Positions 8,195-16,703 of a DNA stretch of 64,000 bases are shown in pieces (positions within the stretch are counted from its first letter, which is position 1; each line of letters starts with the position of its first letter). The stretch comes from Peribacillus simplex (lineage in GTDB: Bacteria; Bacillota; Bacilli; Bacillales; DSM-1321), in NCBI RefSeq assembly GCF_030123325.1, contig NZ_CP126106.1:184001-248000 (forward strand), written 5' to 3'. The position numbers and the translations under genes were made by a program. The notes under the pieces were generated by a model that had not been told where the DNA came from, did no database searches, and worked only from the letters and a program-made list of their open reading frames with translations.

Positions 8195-10310
8195 GTCCCC
8201 ATTAAAAATCTATCGTATCCAAGGTCTATCCTGCACGAATTGTGCGGCTAAATTTGAGAACAATGTCCGTGAACTAGAGGGTGTGGAGGATGCTAAAATC
8301 AACTTTGGTGCCTCGAAGATTTCTGTACAGGGCAGTGCGACTATCGAAGAGATCGAAAAGGCGGGTGCTTTTGATAACCTGAGAATCCGCGGTGAACAGG
8401 AACAGGTAAAGCAAAAGGAACCATTTTGGAAGCAAAAAGAAAATATAAAAGTGGTGTTCTCGGTTATCCTTTTGCTGATCAGCTGGACATTGGATAATCG
8501 ATATGCTGATGGAAGCATCATGCCGGTGATCGGTTATGCGGCTGCAATCATAGTTGGGGGATATTCATTATTTGTCAATGGATTGAAGAATCTTGTCAGG
8601 CTTCGCTTTGATATGCACACCCTTATGACGGTTGCCATCATCGGGGCGGCCGTGCTTGGTGAATGGGGCGAAGGGGCGACTGTCGTCATCCTCTTTGCGA
8701 TAAGTGAAGCACTGGAAAAATATTCGATGGATAAAGCCCGTAATTCTATAGAATCATTAATGAACATCGCACCTAAAGAAGCCTTGATCCGTAGGGGGCA
8801 TCACGAAATGATGGTTGCTGTTGATGAGATTGAAGTGGGCGACATCATGATCGTTAAACCGGGTCAAAAGCTTGCCATGGATGGCAGGATCATGAAAGGG
8901 GCCTCGACACTTAATCAAGCAGCCATTACTGGGGAATCCGAGCCGGTTTTTAAAACGGTTGAGGGTGAAGTGTTTGCCGGAACCTTAAATGGTGAAGGGT
9001 TGCTCGAAGTGGAGGTCACGAAGCGAGTCGAGGATACGACTATTGCAAAAATCATCCACCTTGTTGAAGAAGCACAGGCCGAAAAAGCTCCTTCCCAAGC
9101 CTTTGTGGATAAATTCGCAAAATTCTATACGCCGGCCATTATGCTAATTGCCTTGGCCATTGCCGTGTTACCACCGATTGTGATGAACGGGGATTGGAGT
9201 GAATGGATTTACCGGGGGTTGGCTGTACTTGTTGTCGGTTGTCCTTGTGCTTTGGTCATTTCTACACCCATTGCCATCGTGACAGCTATCGGAAATGCTG
9301 CGAAACATGGTGTGCTGATTAAAGGCGGGGTCCATTTGGAGGAAGCGGGGGCCTTAAAGGCGATTGCGTTTGACAAAACGGGTACTTTAACAAAGGGCGT
9401 ACCTGAAGTGACTGATTTCACAGTGTTAGCTGATGAGTTGAATGAACAGGACGTGTTGGCTATCGCGGCTGCTTTAGAAAGCAGGTCACAGCACCCCCTT
9501 GCCACGGCCATTCTTCAAAAGGCGGAAAACCACGATGCGGACTATCATTCTTTATTGGTAGAGGATTTTACTGCGATCACCGGTAAAGGTATAAAGGGGA
9601 AAATCAATCAAACAATCTATTACATTGGTAAACCAAACCTTTTTGAAGAAGAGGCAGGTTTAGTTTTCTCTGATGATGCGCTTAAATTAATCAGCGGCTA
9701 TCAAAATACAGGGAAAACGGTGATGGTGCTTGGCGATCAAGTGAAGATCCTGGCACTCATCGCGGTGTCTGATGAAATAAGGGAAAGCAGTAAGGAAGCA
9801 ATTCGGAAACTGCATGCATTGGGCATTGAAAAAACGATCATGCTGACCGGGGATAATATCGGAACAGCTAAAGCTATTGGAGCGGCAGCTGGCGTTCATG
9901 AGATCGAGGCGGAGCTATTGCCACAAGATAAATTGACAATCATCAAACGATGGAAACAAAAATATGATCGAGTGGCCATGGTAGGCGATGGTGTCAATGA
10001 TGCCCCGGCCTTGGCAGCTTCCACGGTAGGAATCGCAATGGGCGGGGCGGGTACAGATACGGCCCTTGAAACAGCCGATATTGCCTTAATGGGTGATGAC
10101 TTATCGAAGCTGCCTTATACAATCCGCTTAAGCCGCAAAACATTAAAAATCATTAAGCAGAATATCACGTTTTCATTGGTGATTAAAATCCTGGCCTTAT
10201 TATTGATAGCGCCGGGCTGGTTAACACTTTGGATGGCGATTTTTGCCGACATGGGTGCGACGTTATTGGTTACATTGAATAGTCTTAGGTTATTGAGGAT
10301 AAAAGAATAG
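8187..10310 (+). CDS. cadA: CadA, heavy-metal P1B-type ATPase
   Basis: A 707-residue membrane ATPase exporting Cd(II)/Zn(II)/Pb(II). Visible features: a single N-terminal HMA domain with SCTNC (C16, C19), paired N-terminal membrane helices, the actuator TGES motif, the metal-translocating CPC motif in VVGCPCALV (C352, C354), the phosphorylated Asp396 in DKTGTLT, the TGDN motif and the GDGVNDAPAL hinge, then two C-terminal helices. Full family length. The ATG overlaps the 3' end of cadC by 8 bp, with AGGAGGTAAGG inside cadC as ribosome site. Expected to confer cadmium and zinc resistance under CadC control. Confidence 0.95.
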   Translation: MAESPLKIYRIQGLSCTNCAAKFENNVRELEGVEDAKINFGASKISVQGSATIEEIEKAGAFDNLRIRGEQEQVKQKEPFWKQKENIKVVFSVILLLISWTLDNRYADGSIMPVIGYAAAIIVGGYSLFVNGLKNLVRLRFDMHTLMTVAIIGAAVLGEWGEGATVVILFAISEALEKYSMDKARNSIESLMNIAPKEALIRRGHHEMMVAVDEIEVGDIMIVKPGQKLAMDGRIMKGASTLNQAAITGESEPVFKTVEGEVFAGTLNGEGLLEVEVTKRVEDTTIAKIIHLVEEAQAEKAPSQAFVDKFAKFYTPAIMLIALAIAVLPPIVMNGDWSEWIYRGLAVLVVGCPCALVISTPIAIVTAIGNAAKHGVLIKGGVHLEEAGALKAIAFDKTGTLTKGVPEVTDFTVLADELNEQDVLAIAAALESRSQHPLATAILQKAENHDADYHSLLVEDFTAITGKGIKGKINQTIYYIGKPNLFEEEAGLVFSDDALKLISGYQNTGKTVMVLGDQVKILALIAVSDEIRESSKEAIRKLHALGIEKTIMLTGDNIGTAKAIGAAAGVHEIEAELLPQDKLTIIKRWKQKYDRVAMVGDGVNDAPALAASTVGIAMGGAGTDTALETADIALMGDDLSKLPYTIRLSRKTLKIIKQNITFSLVIKILALLLIAPGWLTLWMAIFADMGATLLVTLNSLRLLRIKE

Positions 10311-10318
10311 AATATTAT

Positions 10319-10361
10319 GGGCTCCCTGGTGCATCTTAAGGTGCATCAGGGAGCTCTTATT
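10319..10361 (+). terminator. cadCA terminator
   Basis: GGGCTCCCTGGTGCATC and GGTGCATCAGGGAGCTC form a long stem with a TTAA loop, followed by TTATTT. Confidence 0.85.
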
Positions 10362-10584
10362 TATGAGTTTTCCAATTGTTTCATGTGAAACTTTGAAAAA
10401 AGTGATCGGTCCCGTTATTTTTTGTTGAATTTTCTTTTATAGTAAAGGGAAATCCGATAAACTTGGGCAGCAATCGTAATGCATATAATGTCTGGTATGC
10501 TACAATGTGGCTGGCTTTTAGGCAGTATGATAGGTTTGTTTAAGCATAATATAGGGAGTAAGGTATGTACGGAAGGGATTTGAA

Positions 10585-11850
10585 ATGATGGAATTACAGC
10601 AGAGGGCAATCTTGGTTGGAGTTAATCTCAACGGTCAAAAGGATTTTGAGTATTCCATGGAGGAATTGGCCAATTTAACGGAAGCATGTGAGGTAGAGGT
10701 TGCAGGGACCATCACACAAAATTTGCATCGGGTGAACTCATCACATTTTATCGGCACCGGGAAGATCGAGGAAGTAAAAAATCTCTTTGAGCATAAAGAA
10801 GCTAATGTCGTCATTTTTAATGATCAGCTCTCCCCTTCGCAACTTCGTAATCTGGAGAGGGACATGGATTGCAAGGTGATCGACCGGACAATCTTAATTC
10901 TGGACATCTTCGCGCATCGGGCGAAAACGAAGGAAGCTCAGCTTCAGGTAGAAGTGGCAAAGCTTCAGTATATGCTCCCGCGTCTCGTTGGTTTGAGGGA
11001 GTCATTAGGCCGTCAGAGTGGCGGGGTCGGTACAAACAAAGGTGCAGGTGAAAAGCAGTTGGAGCTTGACCGCAGGAGAATCGAGGAAAATATAAGTGTT
11101 TTGAATAAAGAACTGGAAGACCTTGTTGCACACCGGCAAACGCAGAGGAAACAGCGGAAAAAGAATGCCATCCCTGTTGTATCCTTAGTCGGTTATACCA
11201 ATGCAGGAAAATCTTCGATCATGAATGCTCTGATTGAGATGTTCCACCCAACGACCGAGAAGCAGGTGTTTGAGAAGGATATGCTGTTCGCTACGCTTGA
11301 GACATCCGTCCGAAACATCCCGCTGCCGGATAAAAAGGAATTTTTATTGACGGATACAGTGGGGTTTGTGTCTAAATTGCCCCATCATCTCGTGAAAGCA
11401 TTCCGCTCCACATTGGAAGAAGTGGTAGAAGCGGACCTGTTGATCCATGTTGTCGATTTTTCCAATCCTAATCATGAGCAGCAAATAGAGATAACGGATA
11501 AGACTTTAAATGAGATAGGCATTAAAGGGATTCCAACGATTTTTGCTTATAATAAAGCGGACCTTACCGATTTGGATATCCCCCAGGTGAATCGTGGTTC
11601 TGTGTATATGTCAGCGAAAAACAAAGTTGGCATCGAGGAATTGATAGATCAAATTCGCAAGCATATTTTTGTCGACTATATTCACTGTGAAATGCTGATT
11701 CCATTTAATCAAGGACAGCTGGTTTCTTATTTCAATGAAAATGGTCACATAACGGAAACAGAATATGAAGCAATCGGATATCGAATAAAGCTTGAGTGCA
11801 AGAAAACGGATTATGAGAAATATAAACGATACGTTATTCATCCGGAATGA
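10585..11850 (+). CDS. hflX: HflX-type ribosome-associated GTPase
   Basis: A 421-residue protein with the N-terminal HflX ATP/nucleotide-binding domain (residues 1-190, ending in the QSGGVGTNKGAGE motif typical of HflX), a coiled connector and an Obg/HflX-type G domain: G1 GYTNAGKS at about 203, G3 DTVGF, G4 NKAD. HflX splits stalled or hibernating 70S ribosomes, especially after heat or antibiotic stress. Two adjacent ATGs (10585, 10588) are possible. The gene stands alone: the cad terminator lies upstream and a terminator at 12001 lies downstream, within a DnaA-box cluster. Confidence 0.93.
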   Translation: MMELQQRAILVGVNLNGQKDFEYSMEELANLTEACEVEVAGTITQNLHRVNSSHFIGTGKIEEVKNLFEHKEANVVIFNDQLSPSQLRNLERDMDCKVIDRTILILDIFAHRAKTKEAQLQVEVAKLQYMLPRLVGLRESLGRQSGGVGTNKGAGEKQLELDRRRIEENISVLNKELEDLVAHRQTQRKQRKKNAIPVVSLVGYTNAGKSSIMNALIEMFHPTTEKQVFEKDMLFATLETSVRNIPLPDKKEFLLTDTVGFVSKLPHHLVKAFRSTLEEVVEADLLIHVVDFSNPNHEQQIEITDKTLNEIGIKGIPTIFAYNKADLTDLDIPQVNRGSVYMSAKNKVGIEELIDQIRKHIFVDYIHCEMLIPFNQGQLVSYFNENGHITETEYEAIGYRIKLECKKTDYEKYKRYVIHPE

Positions 11851-11857
11851 ACCTGCC

Positions 11858-12063
11858 TGTTGATAAAATGTTAACGGTTTGTTGATAAGTGGAAAAGTCG
11901 ATTCATTAATGTGGATAACTTTTGGTGGAATGCTTCTGTTCTGCAAAAACAAAGAGAATAACGCCATATAATATGTGAATAAGTTGTGGATAAAAGTGAA
12001 AAGACCCAGGAAACCAATATTTGAGTTTCCGGTCTTTTTTTTATGTGGACAAAGTGTTGATAA
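11858..12063 (+). other. Cluster of seven DnaA-box-like 9-mers
   Basis: Seven copies of TGTGGATAA (the DnaA box TTATCCACA read on the other strand) lie within 206 bp, all in one orientation. Two are exact (11910-11918, 11985-11993). Five have one mismatch: TGTTGATAA at 11858, 11880 and 12055, TGTGAATAA at 11974, TGTGGACAA at 12044. Two pairs (11974/11985 and 12044/12055) are spaced exactly 11 bp, one helical turn. B. subtilis is known to carry DnaA-box clusters outside oriC that influence initiation timing, and E. coli datA and DARS are analogues. No dnaA, dnaN or AT-rich unwinding region is seen, so this is probably not oriC itself. Confidence 0.75.
12001..12041 (+). terminator. hflX terminator
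   Basis: AAGACCCAGGAAAC pairs imperfectly with GTTTCCGGTCTT, followed by eight T. It sits between two pairs of DnaA boxes. Confidence 0.8.
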
Positions 12064-12261
12064 TTAGGCCTTCAGAAAAAATCATCCAAGGAATATCAAT
12101 AAGTAGGATGAAAAGTACGTTTGAATGTAGAAAAATGACGATGTTTATCACTTATTGTTAGGAAATATAACATGATTATTACATATTGCATATCTAGCAT
12201 CTGGAAATACTTTACACTTTGTATAATGTAACTTACTTTTTAACATTATAAAATAAAGAAT

Positions 12262-12297
12262 ACTCAATTCTCTGATTTATCATCAGGATTTGAGTTT
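12262..12297 (+). promoter_or_regulatory. Terminator-like hairpin in leader of pyrimidine operon
   Basis: ACTCAA..CTGAT pairs with ATCAG..TTGAGT and is followed by TTTTT, about 260 bp before preT and just after a possible -10 (TATAAT, 12222-12227). Its place between that promoter candidate and the operon suggests an attenuator, but the stem has an internal bulge and no competing structure was worked out. Confidence 0.35.
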
Positions 12298-12322
12298 TTA
12301 AGATTAGTAGGGGGGGCTTTTT

Positions 12323-12418
12323 GTGTTAGAAGGAAGCAGGGACCGAGGCGTGACCAGTGAGAGAATGATAGAAAATAATAAACAAAACGAGAGAATTTTG
12401 GCTGGGAAATCGCCATGA
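12323..12418 (+). CDS. Possible 31-residue leader peptide before preT
   Basis: A GTG-started frame preceded by AGTAGGGGGGGC, an unusually G-rich ribosome site, encodes a short hydrophilic peptide (begins MLEGSRDRG). No family resemblance. It lies after the terminator-like hairpin and 132 bp before preT, so it could be a leader peptide or a chance frame. The rest of the 700-bp gap between hflX and preT holds only the DnaA boxes and hairpins listed. Confidence 0.3.
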   Translation: MLEGSRDRGVTSERMIENNKQNERILAGKSP

Positions 12419-12550
12419 CTGCTAGTTGAATACATTGATGAAAACCATGTTGGCAATGCTTTCAATCGTTTAAATATGAGGACAGTGGAAAGAAATCAAT
12501 TCCTCCCTTTTTATTTTTCAAAAATAAATGTTTGGAAGGAGAAATAGTGG

Positions 12551-13915
12551 ATGAGTATGACGAGCCCGTTAAAAGGTGATCTGGAGATTAACTTTCAGGA
12601 AGCGGAGAGGGGTTTATCCCCAAGGGAAGCTTTGGAAGAATCGAATCGATGTTTATACTGCTATGATGCCCCATGCATCCAAGCCTGTCCGACCGGAATA
12701 GATATTCCAGGTTTTATTAAGAAGATAGCTTCAGGTAATTTTAAAGGGTCGGCCAAGACGATCATGACAGCCAATCCTGTCGGTGCCAGCTGTGCGCGGG
12801 TATGTCCGACTGAAGAGTTATGTGAGGGGGCATGTGTCCTGAACCATTCTACAAAGCCAATCATGATTGGCAATCTCCAGCGTTATTCCACAGATTGGGC
12901 CATCCAAAATAAACAAGCCCTATTCAAGGCCGGGAAGAAGAATGGCAAAAAAGTTGCCATTGTAGGAAGCGGTCCGGCGGGTTTGTCTGCAGCAAGGGAG
13001 TTAGCCTTGCTTGGCTACAGTGTAACCATTTTCGAAGCTGAAAAGAATCCAGGCGGATTAAATGCTTACGGAATTGTATCGTTCCGTTTACCTCAAAGCA
13101 TTTCTTATTGGGAAGTTGAACAAGTAAAGAGTTTGGATGTTGATATTAAAACGAATACAAGGGTCGGAGTGGACGTTTCCGCAAATCAGCTGACTGCCGA
13201 CTATGATGCGGTCATTTTAGCGATCGGCATGTCCGATGTTCCTAAGCTTGGAATTGAAGGGGAGGATTTGGCTGACGTTTATGATGCAATCGATTTCGTG
13301 AAAGCGACGAAAACAGGGGCAATCACTGATAAATTCATTGGGAAGAAGATGGCGGTTATTGGGGCTGGAAACACGGCGATCGATGCCGCGACCTGTTCTG
13401 TACGCCTGGGCGCCGAACAGGTGAGCATTATTTATCGTCGTACCCAAAAGGAAATGACAGCCTATGATTTTGAATATGAGTTTGCCAAACAAGAAGGTGT
13501 CGGGTTTCACTGGCTGACTGCCCCTTCCAGGATACTCTCGGATGAAAGCGGACAAGTTACGGGCATCGAGTGCGTGAAGATGGTGCTTAGCGCGGCGGGG
13601 GAAGATGGCCGGCGCCGTCCAGTCCAAATTTCCGGATCAGAGTTCGTCATACCGGTCGATGGGGTCATACGTGCTATAGGCCAATCCAGGTATGTAGGGT
13701 TGATTGAACAGTTCGGCATCCAACATGATGATGGTGTCGTAACATTGGAGGGTGATTCCTATAGGACATCGAATGAAAAGATTTTTGCGTGCGGTGACGT
13801 GATCTTCGGTAAAGGCCAAGGTGAGGCAATGGTTGTTTCAGCTGCCCAGCAAGGGAAGAAGACAGCCTATGAAATTGACTCGATTTTGATGGGTGAAGCG
13901 GTGGATATTGCTTAA
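12551..13915 (+). CDS. preT: PreT-type NAD(P)H-dependent oxidoreductase subunit of dihydropyrimidine dehydrogenase
   Basis: A 454-residue flavoprotein of the glutamate-synthase small-subunit type. The N terminus carries Cys-rich Fe-S motifs (CLYCYDAPC..ACP and CARVCPTEELCEGAC), followed by an FAD-binding GSGPAGLSAA motif (about residue 140) and an NAD(P)-binding GAGNTAIDAA motif (about 274). With PreA it forms the enzyme that reduces uracil and thymine with NAD(P)H to dihydropyrimidines. The start ATG 12551 follows GGAAGGAGAAA. It is first in a five-gene operon, 26 bp ahead of preA. Full length for the family. Confidence 0.9.
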   Translation: MSMTSPLKGDLEINFQEAERGLSPREALEESNRCLYCYDAPCIQACPTGIDIPGFIKKIASGNFKGSAKTIMTANPVGASCARVCPTEELCEGACVLNHSTKPIMIGNLQRYSTDWAIQNKQALFKAGKKNGKKVAIVGSGPAGLSAARELALLGYSVTIFEAEKNPGGLNAYGIVSFRLPQSISYWEVEQVKSLDVDIKTNTRVGVDVSANQLTADYDAVILAIGMSDVPKLGIEGEDLADVYDAIDFVKATKTGAITDKFIGKKMAVIGAGNTAIDAATCSVRLGAEQVSIIYRRTQKEMTAYDFEYEFAKQEGVGFHWLTAPSRILSDESGQVTGIECVKMVLSAAGEDGRRRPVQISGSEFVIPVDGVIRAIGQSRYVGLIEQFGIQHDDGVVTLEGDSYRTSNEKIFACGDVIFGKGQGEAMVVSAAQQGKKTAYEIDSILMGEAVDIA

Positions 13916-13941
13916 TAACTATGAAAATTAGGAGGCTTATC

Positions 13942-15228
13942 ATGGCTGATTTATCAATTGATCTTGCAGGTATTAAATCCCCCAATCCTTTTTGGCTTGC
14001 TTCTGCACCACCTACTAATTCGGGTTATCAAGTCCAGCGCGCATTTGAAGCTGGCTGGGGTGGAGCTGTTTGGAAGACATTGGGTGAACCCATCCTGAAT
14101 GTCTCATCACGTTTTGCAGCGGTCGGCTTTAATGGACAGAGAGTTGCCGGGTTCAACAATATAGAATTGATTACGGATCGTCCACTTGAAGTGAATCTGA
14201 AAGAAATATATGAAACGAAGAAGAGGTTCCCTGATCATGCAATCATTGCATCGGTGATGGTGGAGCCACAACAGGAAAAGTGGCATGAAATCATCAAGCG
14301 AATAGAAGATGTAGGGGTCGATGGTTACGAGTTGAACTTTGGTTGCCCGCATGGTATGGCAGAGCGTGGGATGGGAGCTGCCTCGGGACAGGTTCCCGAG
14401 CTTGTGGAAAAGCAAACATACTGGGCGAAGGAAGCTGCATCCAAACCCGTCATCGTCAAGCTTACACCCAATATAACCGACATTACGGTTACGGCTGAAG
14501 CGGCGGTGCGCGGCGGTGCGGATGCAATAAGCATGATCAATACGATCAACAGCTTGGCAGGAGTGGACATCCATTCATGGAATACGATTCCCCATGTAGG
14601 CGGCAAGGGGGCTCACGGAGGGTATTGCGGTCCCGCCGTGAAGCCGATTGCTTTGAATATGGTGGCTGAGTGTGCAAGGAATAAAATGATCAATGTTCCC
14701 ATTTCCGGAATAGGCGGCATTTCAAACTGGCAGGATACGGTGGAATTTTTATTGATGGGTTCGACTGGAGTTCAAATTTGTACGGCTGCCATGCATCACG
14801 GTTTTAGAATAGTAGAAGACTTGATTGATGGCCTGACCAATTACCTTGATGAAAAAGGGATTTCTTCTGTGATGGATATTGTCGGTAAGTCCGTACCGCG
14901 CTATTCCGATTGGGGGAATTTAGATCTTAATTATAAGGTCGTTGCGCGCATTAATAATGATGTGTGCATTAACTGCAATAAATGCCATATTGCGTGTGAA
15001 GATACATCTCATCAATGTATAGATATGTTAAAGGACACGTCAGGCAGCTCCTTCTTGAGAGTGCGCGAAGAAGATTGCGTAGGCTGTAATCTTTGCTCGA
15101 TCGTCTGTCCGGTCGATGGGGCGATCGATATGATCGAATTGACAAATGAATTACCGCCAATGACATGGAATGAGCGCCAATCGTTCCTTGGGGGCATAAG
15201 CAGTGAACGTGTTGATTTCGTAAAATGA
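13942..15228 (+). CDS. preA: PreA, catalytic subunit of NAD-dependent dihydropyrimidine dehydrogenase
   Basis: A 428-residue protein: an N-terminal FMN-binding dihydroorotate-dehydrogenase-like barrel (start ADLSIDLAGIKSPNPF, substrate-loop region NFGCPHG) and a C-terminal 2[4Fe-4S] ferredoxin domain with CINCNKCHIAC and CVGCNLCSIVCP. It catalyses reduction of uracil/thymine, the first step of reductive pyrimidine breakdown, in the cytoplasm with PreT. The start ATG 13942 is preferred over ATG 13921 because TAGGAGG lies directly before it. It is followed by the dihydropyrimidinase gene with almost no gap. Confidence 0.92.
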   Translation: MADLSIDLAGIKSPNPFWLASAPPTNSGYQVQRAFEAGWGGAVWKTLGEPILNVSSRFAAVGFNGQRVAGFNNIELITDRPLEVNLKEIYETKKRFPDHAIIASVMVEPQQEKWHEIIKRIEDVGVDGYELNFGCPHGMAERGMGAASGQVPELVEKQTYWAKEAASKPVIVKLTPNITDITVTAEAAVRGGADAISMINTINSLAGVDIHSWNTIPHVGGKGAHGGYCGPAVKPIALNMVAECARNKMINVPISGIGGISNWQDTVEFLLMGSTGVQICTAAMHHGFRIVEDLIDGLTNYLDEKGISSVMDIVGKSVPRYSDWGNLDLNYKVVARINNDVCINCNKCHIACEDTSHQCIDMLKDTSGSSFLRVREEDCVGCNLCSIVCPVDGAIDMIELTNELPPMTWNERQSFLGGISSERVDFVK

Positions 15229-15242
15229 TGGAGGGGTCGAAG

Positions 15243-16661
15243 ATGAAGAAAATCATTAAAAATGGAACGATTGCAACCGCTGCAGATACGTATCAGGCGG
15301 ATATATTGATTGAAAATGAGAAGATTGCAATGATTGGCAAGGACCTGTCGGCTGAGGGGGCTGAAATCATTGATGCAAAAGGCGCTTATATTTTTCCGGG
15401 AGGCATTGATCCGCATACCCATCTCGATATGCCGTTTGGAGGGACAACGACAAAGGATGATTATGAAACGGGGACGATTGCTGCTGCATATGGAGGCACG
15501 ACAACGATCATCGACTTTTGTCTGACTGAAAAAGGGGTGCCATTAAAGAAAGCAATTGAAACATGGCATGAAAAGGCCAATGAAAAAGCGGCCATAGATT
15601 ATGGTTTTCATTTGATGATCAGTGAGATTAATGATGATGTATTGGCTGAGCTGCCAAGTATCATCGATAATGAAGGGATTTCTTCCTTTAAAGTGTTCAT
15701 GGCTTACAAGAATGTCTTTCAAGCTGATGATGCCACATTATACCGCACTTTGCTGCAAGCAAAGGAACTTGGGGCACTTGTCATGGTTCACGCTGAAAAT
15801 GGTGATGTCATCGATTATCTTACAAAGCAGGCGCTTGCCGAAGGTAACACCGATCCAATTTACCATGCACTGACAAGGCCTCCGGAGCTTGAAGGGGAAG
15901 CGACTGGACGGGCAGCTAAACTGACGGAAATGGCAAATGGTCAGCTCTATGTGGTTCATGTCACCTGTGAAGATGCGGTTGAAAAAATCACTGAGGCAAG
16001 AAATAAAGGGGTGGATATTTGGGGGGAGACTTGTCCGCAATATTTGGTTCTTGACCAGTCTTATCTTGAAAAGCCCCATTTCGAAGGATCTAAGTATGTA
16101 TGGTCCCCGCCGTTAAGGGAGAAGAAAAACCAGGAAGTGCTATGGAATGCTTTGAAAACGGGGCAGCTGCAAACGATCGGCTCCGATCAATGCTCTTTTG
16201 ATTTTAAGGGACAAAAGGAGCTTGGACGTGAAGATTTCACGAAAATACCGAACGGTGGTCCAACGATTGAGGACCGCATGAGCATCCTCTTTTCTGAAGG
16301 GGTCATGAAAGAGCGTATTACCTTGAATCAATTCGTCGACATGACCTCTACGCGTGCTGCCAAACTATTTGGATTATTCCCTAAGAAAGGGACGATTGCA
16401 GTGGGCTCGGATGCTGATATTGTCATTTTTGACCCGAAAGTTGAAAGGGCCATTTCTGCAGATACTCATCACATGGCTGTAGATTATAATGCGTTTGAAG
16501 GTATGGAAATTACAGGTGAACCGGTTTCCGTTTTATCGAGAGGTCAATTCGTCATTAAAGACAAACAATTTGTAGGCGAAGCTGGAAAAGGGCAATTCCT
16601 GAAACGGGCAAAATATAAAGCGGCGCTGAAGCCGGATACCGGGAAAAAGCTTCCAGTCTAA
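15243..16661 (+). CDS. hydA: Dihydropyrimidinase (D-hydantoinase)
   Basis: A 472-residue cyclic amidohydrolase. Metal-binding DPHTHLDMPF at the start of the barrel, the carboxylated lysine in FKVFMAYK and further His residues (VVHVTCEDA, VHAENGD) mark a binuclear-zinc hydantoinase/dihydropyrimidinase. It opens dihydrouracil or hydantoins to N-carbamoyl-beta-alanine or N-carbamoyl amino acids. ATG 15243 is chosen over ATG 15225 (which overlaps the preA stop) because GGAGGGG precedes it. Next comes a permease for the substrate. Whether the physiological substrate is dihydrouracil or a hydantoin cannot be told, but the preTA partners favour pyrimidines. Confidence 0.92.
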   Translation: MKKIIKNGTIATAADTYQADILIENEKIAMIGKDLSAEGAEIIDAKGAYIFPGGIDPHTHLDMPFGGTTTKDDYETGTIAAAYGGTTTIIDFCLTEKGVPLKKAIETWHEKANEKAAIDYGFHLMISEINDDVLAELPSIIDNEGISSFKVFMAYKNVFQADDATLYRTLLQAKELGALVMVHAENGDVIDYLTKQALAEGNTDPIYHALTRPPELEGEATGRAAKLTEMANGQLYVVHVTCEDAVEKITEARNKGVDIWGETCPQYLVLDQSYLEKPHFEGSKYVWSPPLREKKNQEVLWNALKTGQLQTIGSDQCSFDFKGQKELGREDFTKIPNGGPTIEDRMSILFSEGVMKERITLNQFVDMTSTRAAKLFGLFPKKGTIAVGSDADIVIFDPKVERAISADTHHMAVDYNAFEGMEITGEPVSVLSRGQFVIKDKQFVGEAGKGQFLKRAKYKAALKPDTGKKLPV

Positions 16662-16703
16662 TTTCGGTAAGGAATGTTGCAAATTAATTTAGGGGGATTA
16701 TCT

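Noticed and set aside
11858..12063. DnaA-box cluster as the chromosome origin
   Set aside because: No dnaA, dnaN or AT-rich unwinding region is adjacent; the cluster fits a titration or regulatory site better.
12420..12550. Possible sigma-54 promoter before preT (TTGGCAATGC)
   Set aside because: The GG and GC elements are not spaced as required for -24/-12, and the regulator is PucR-type.
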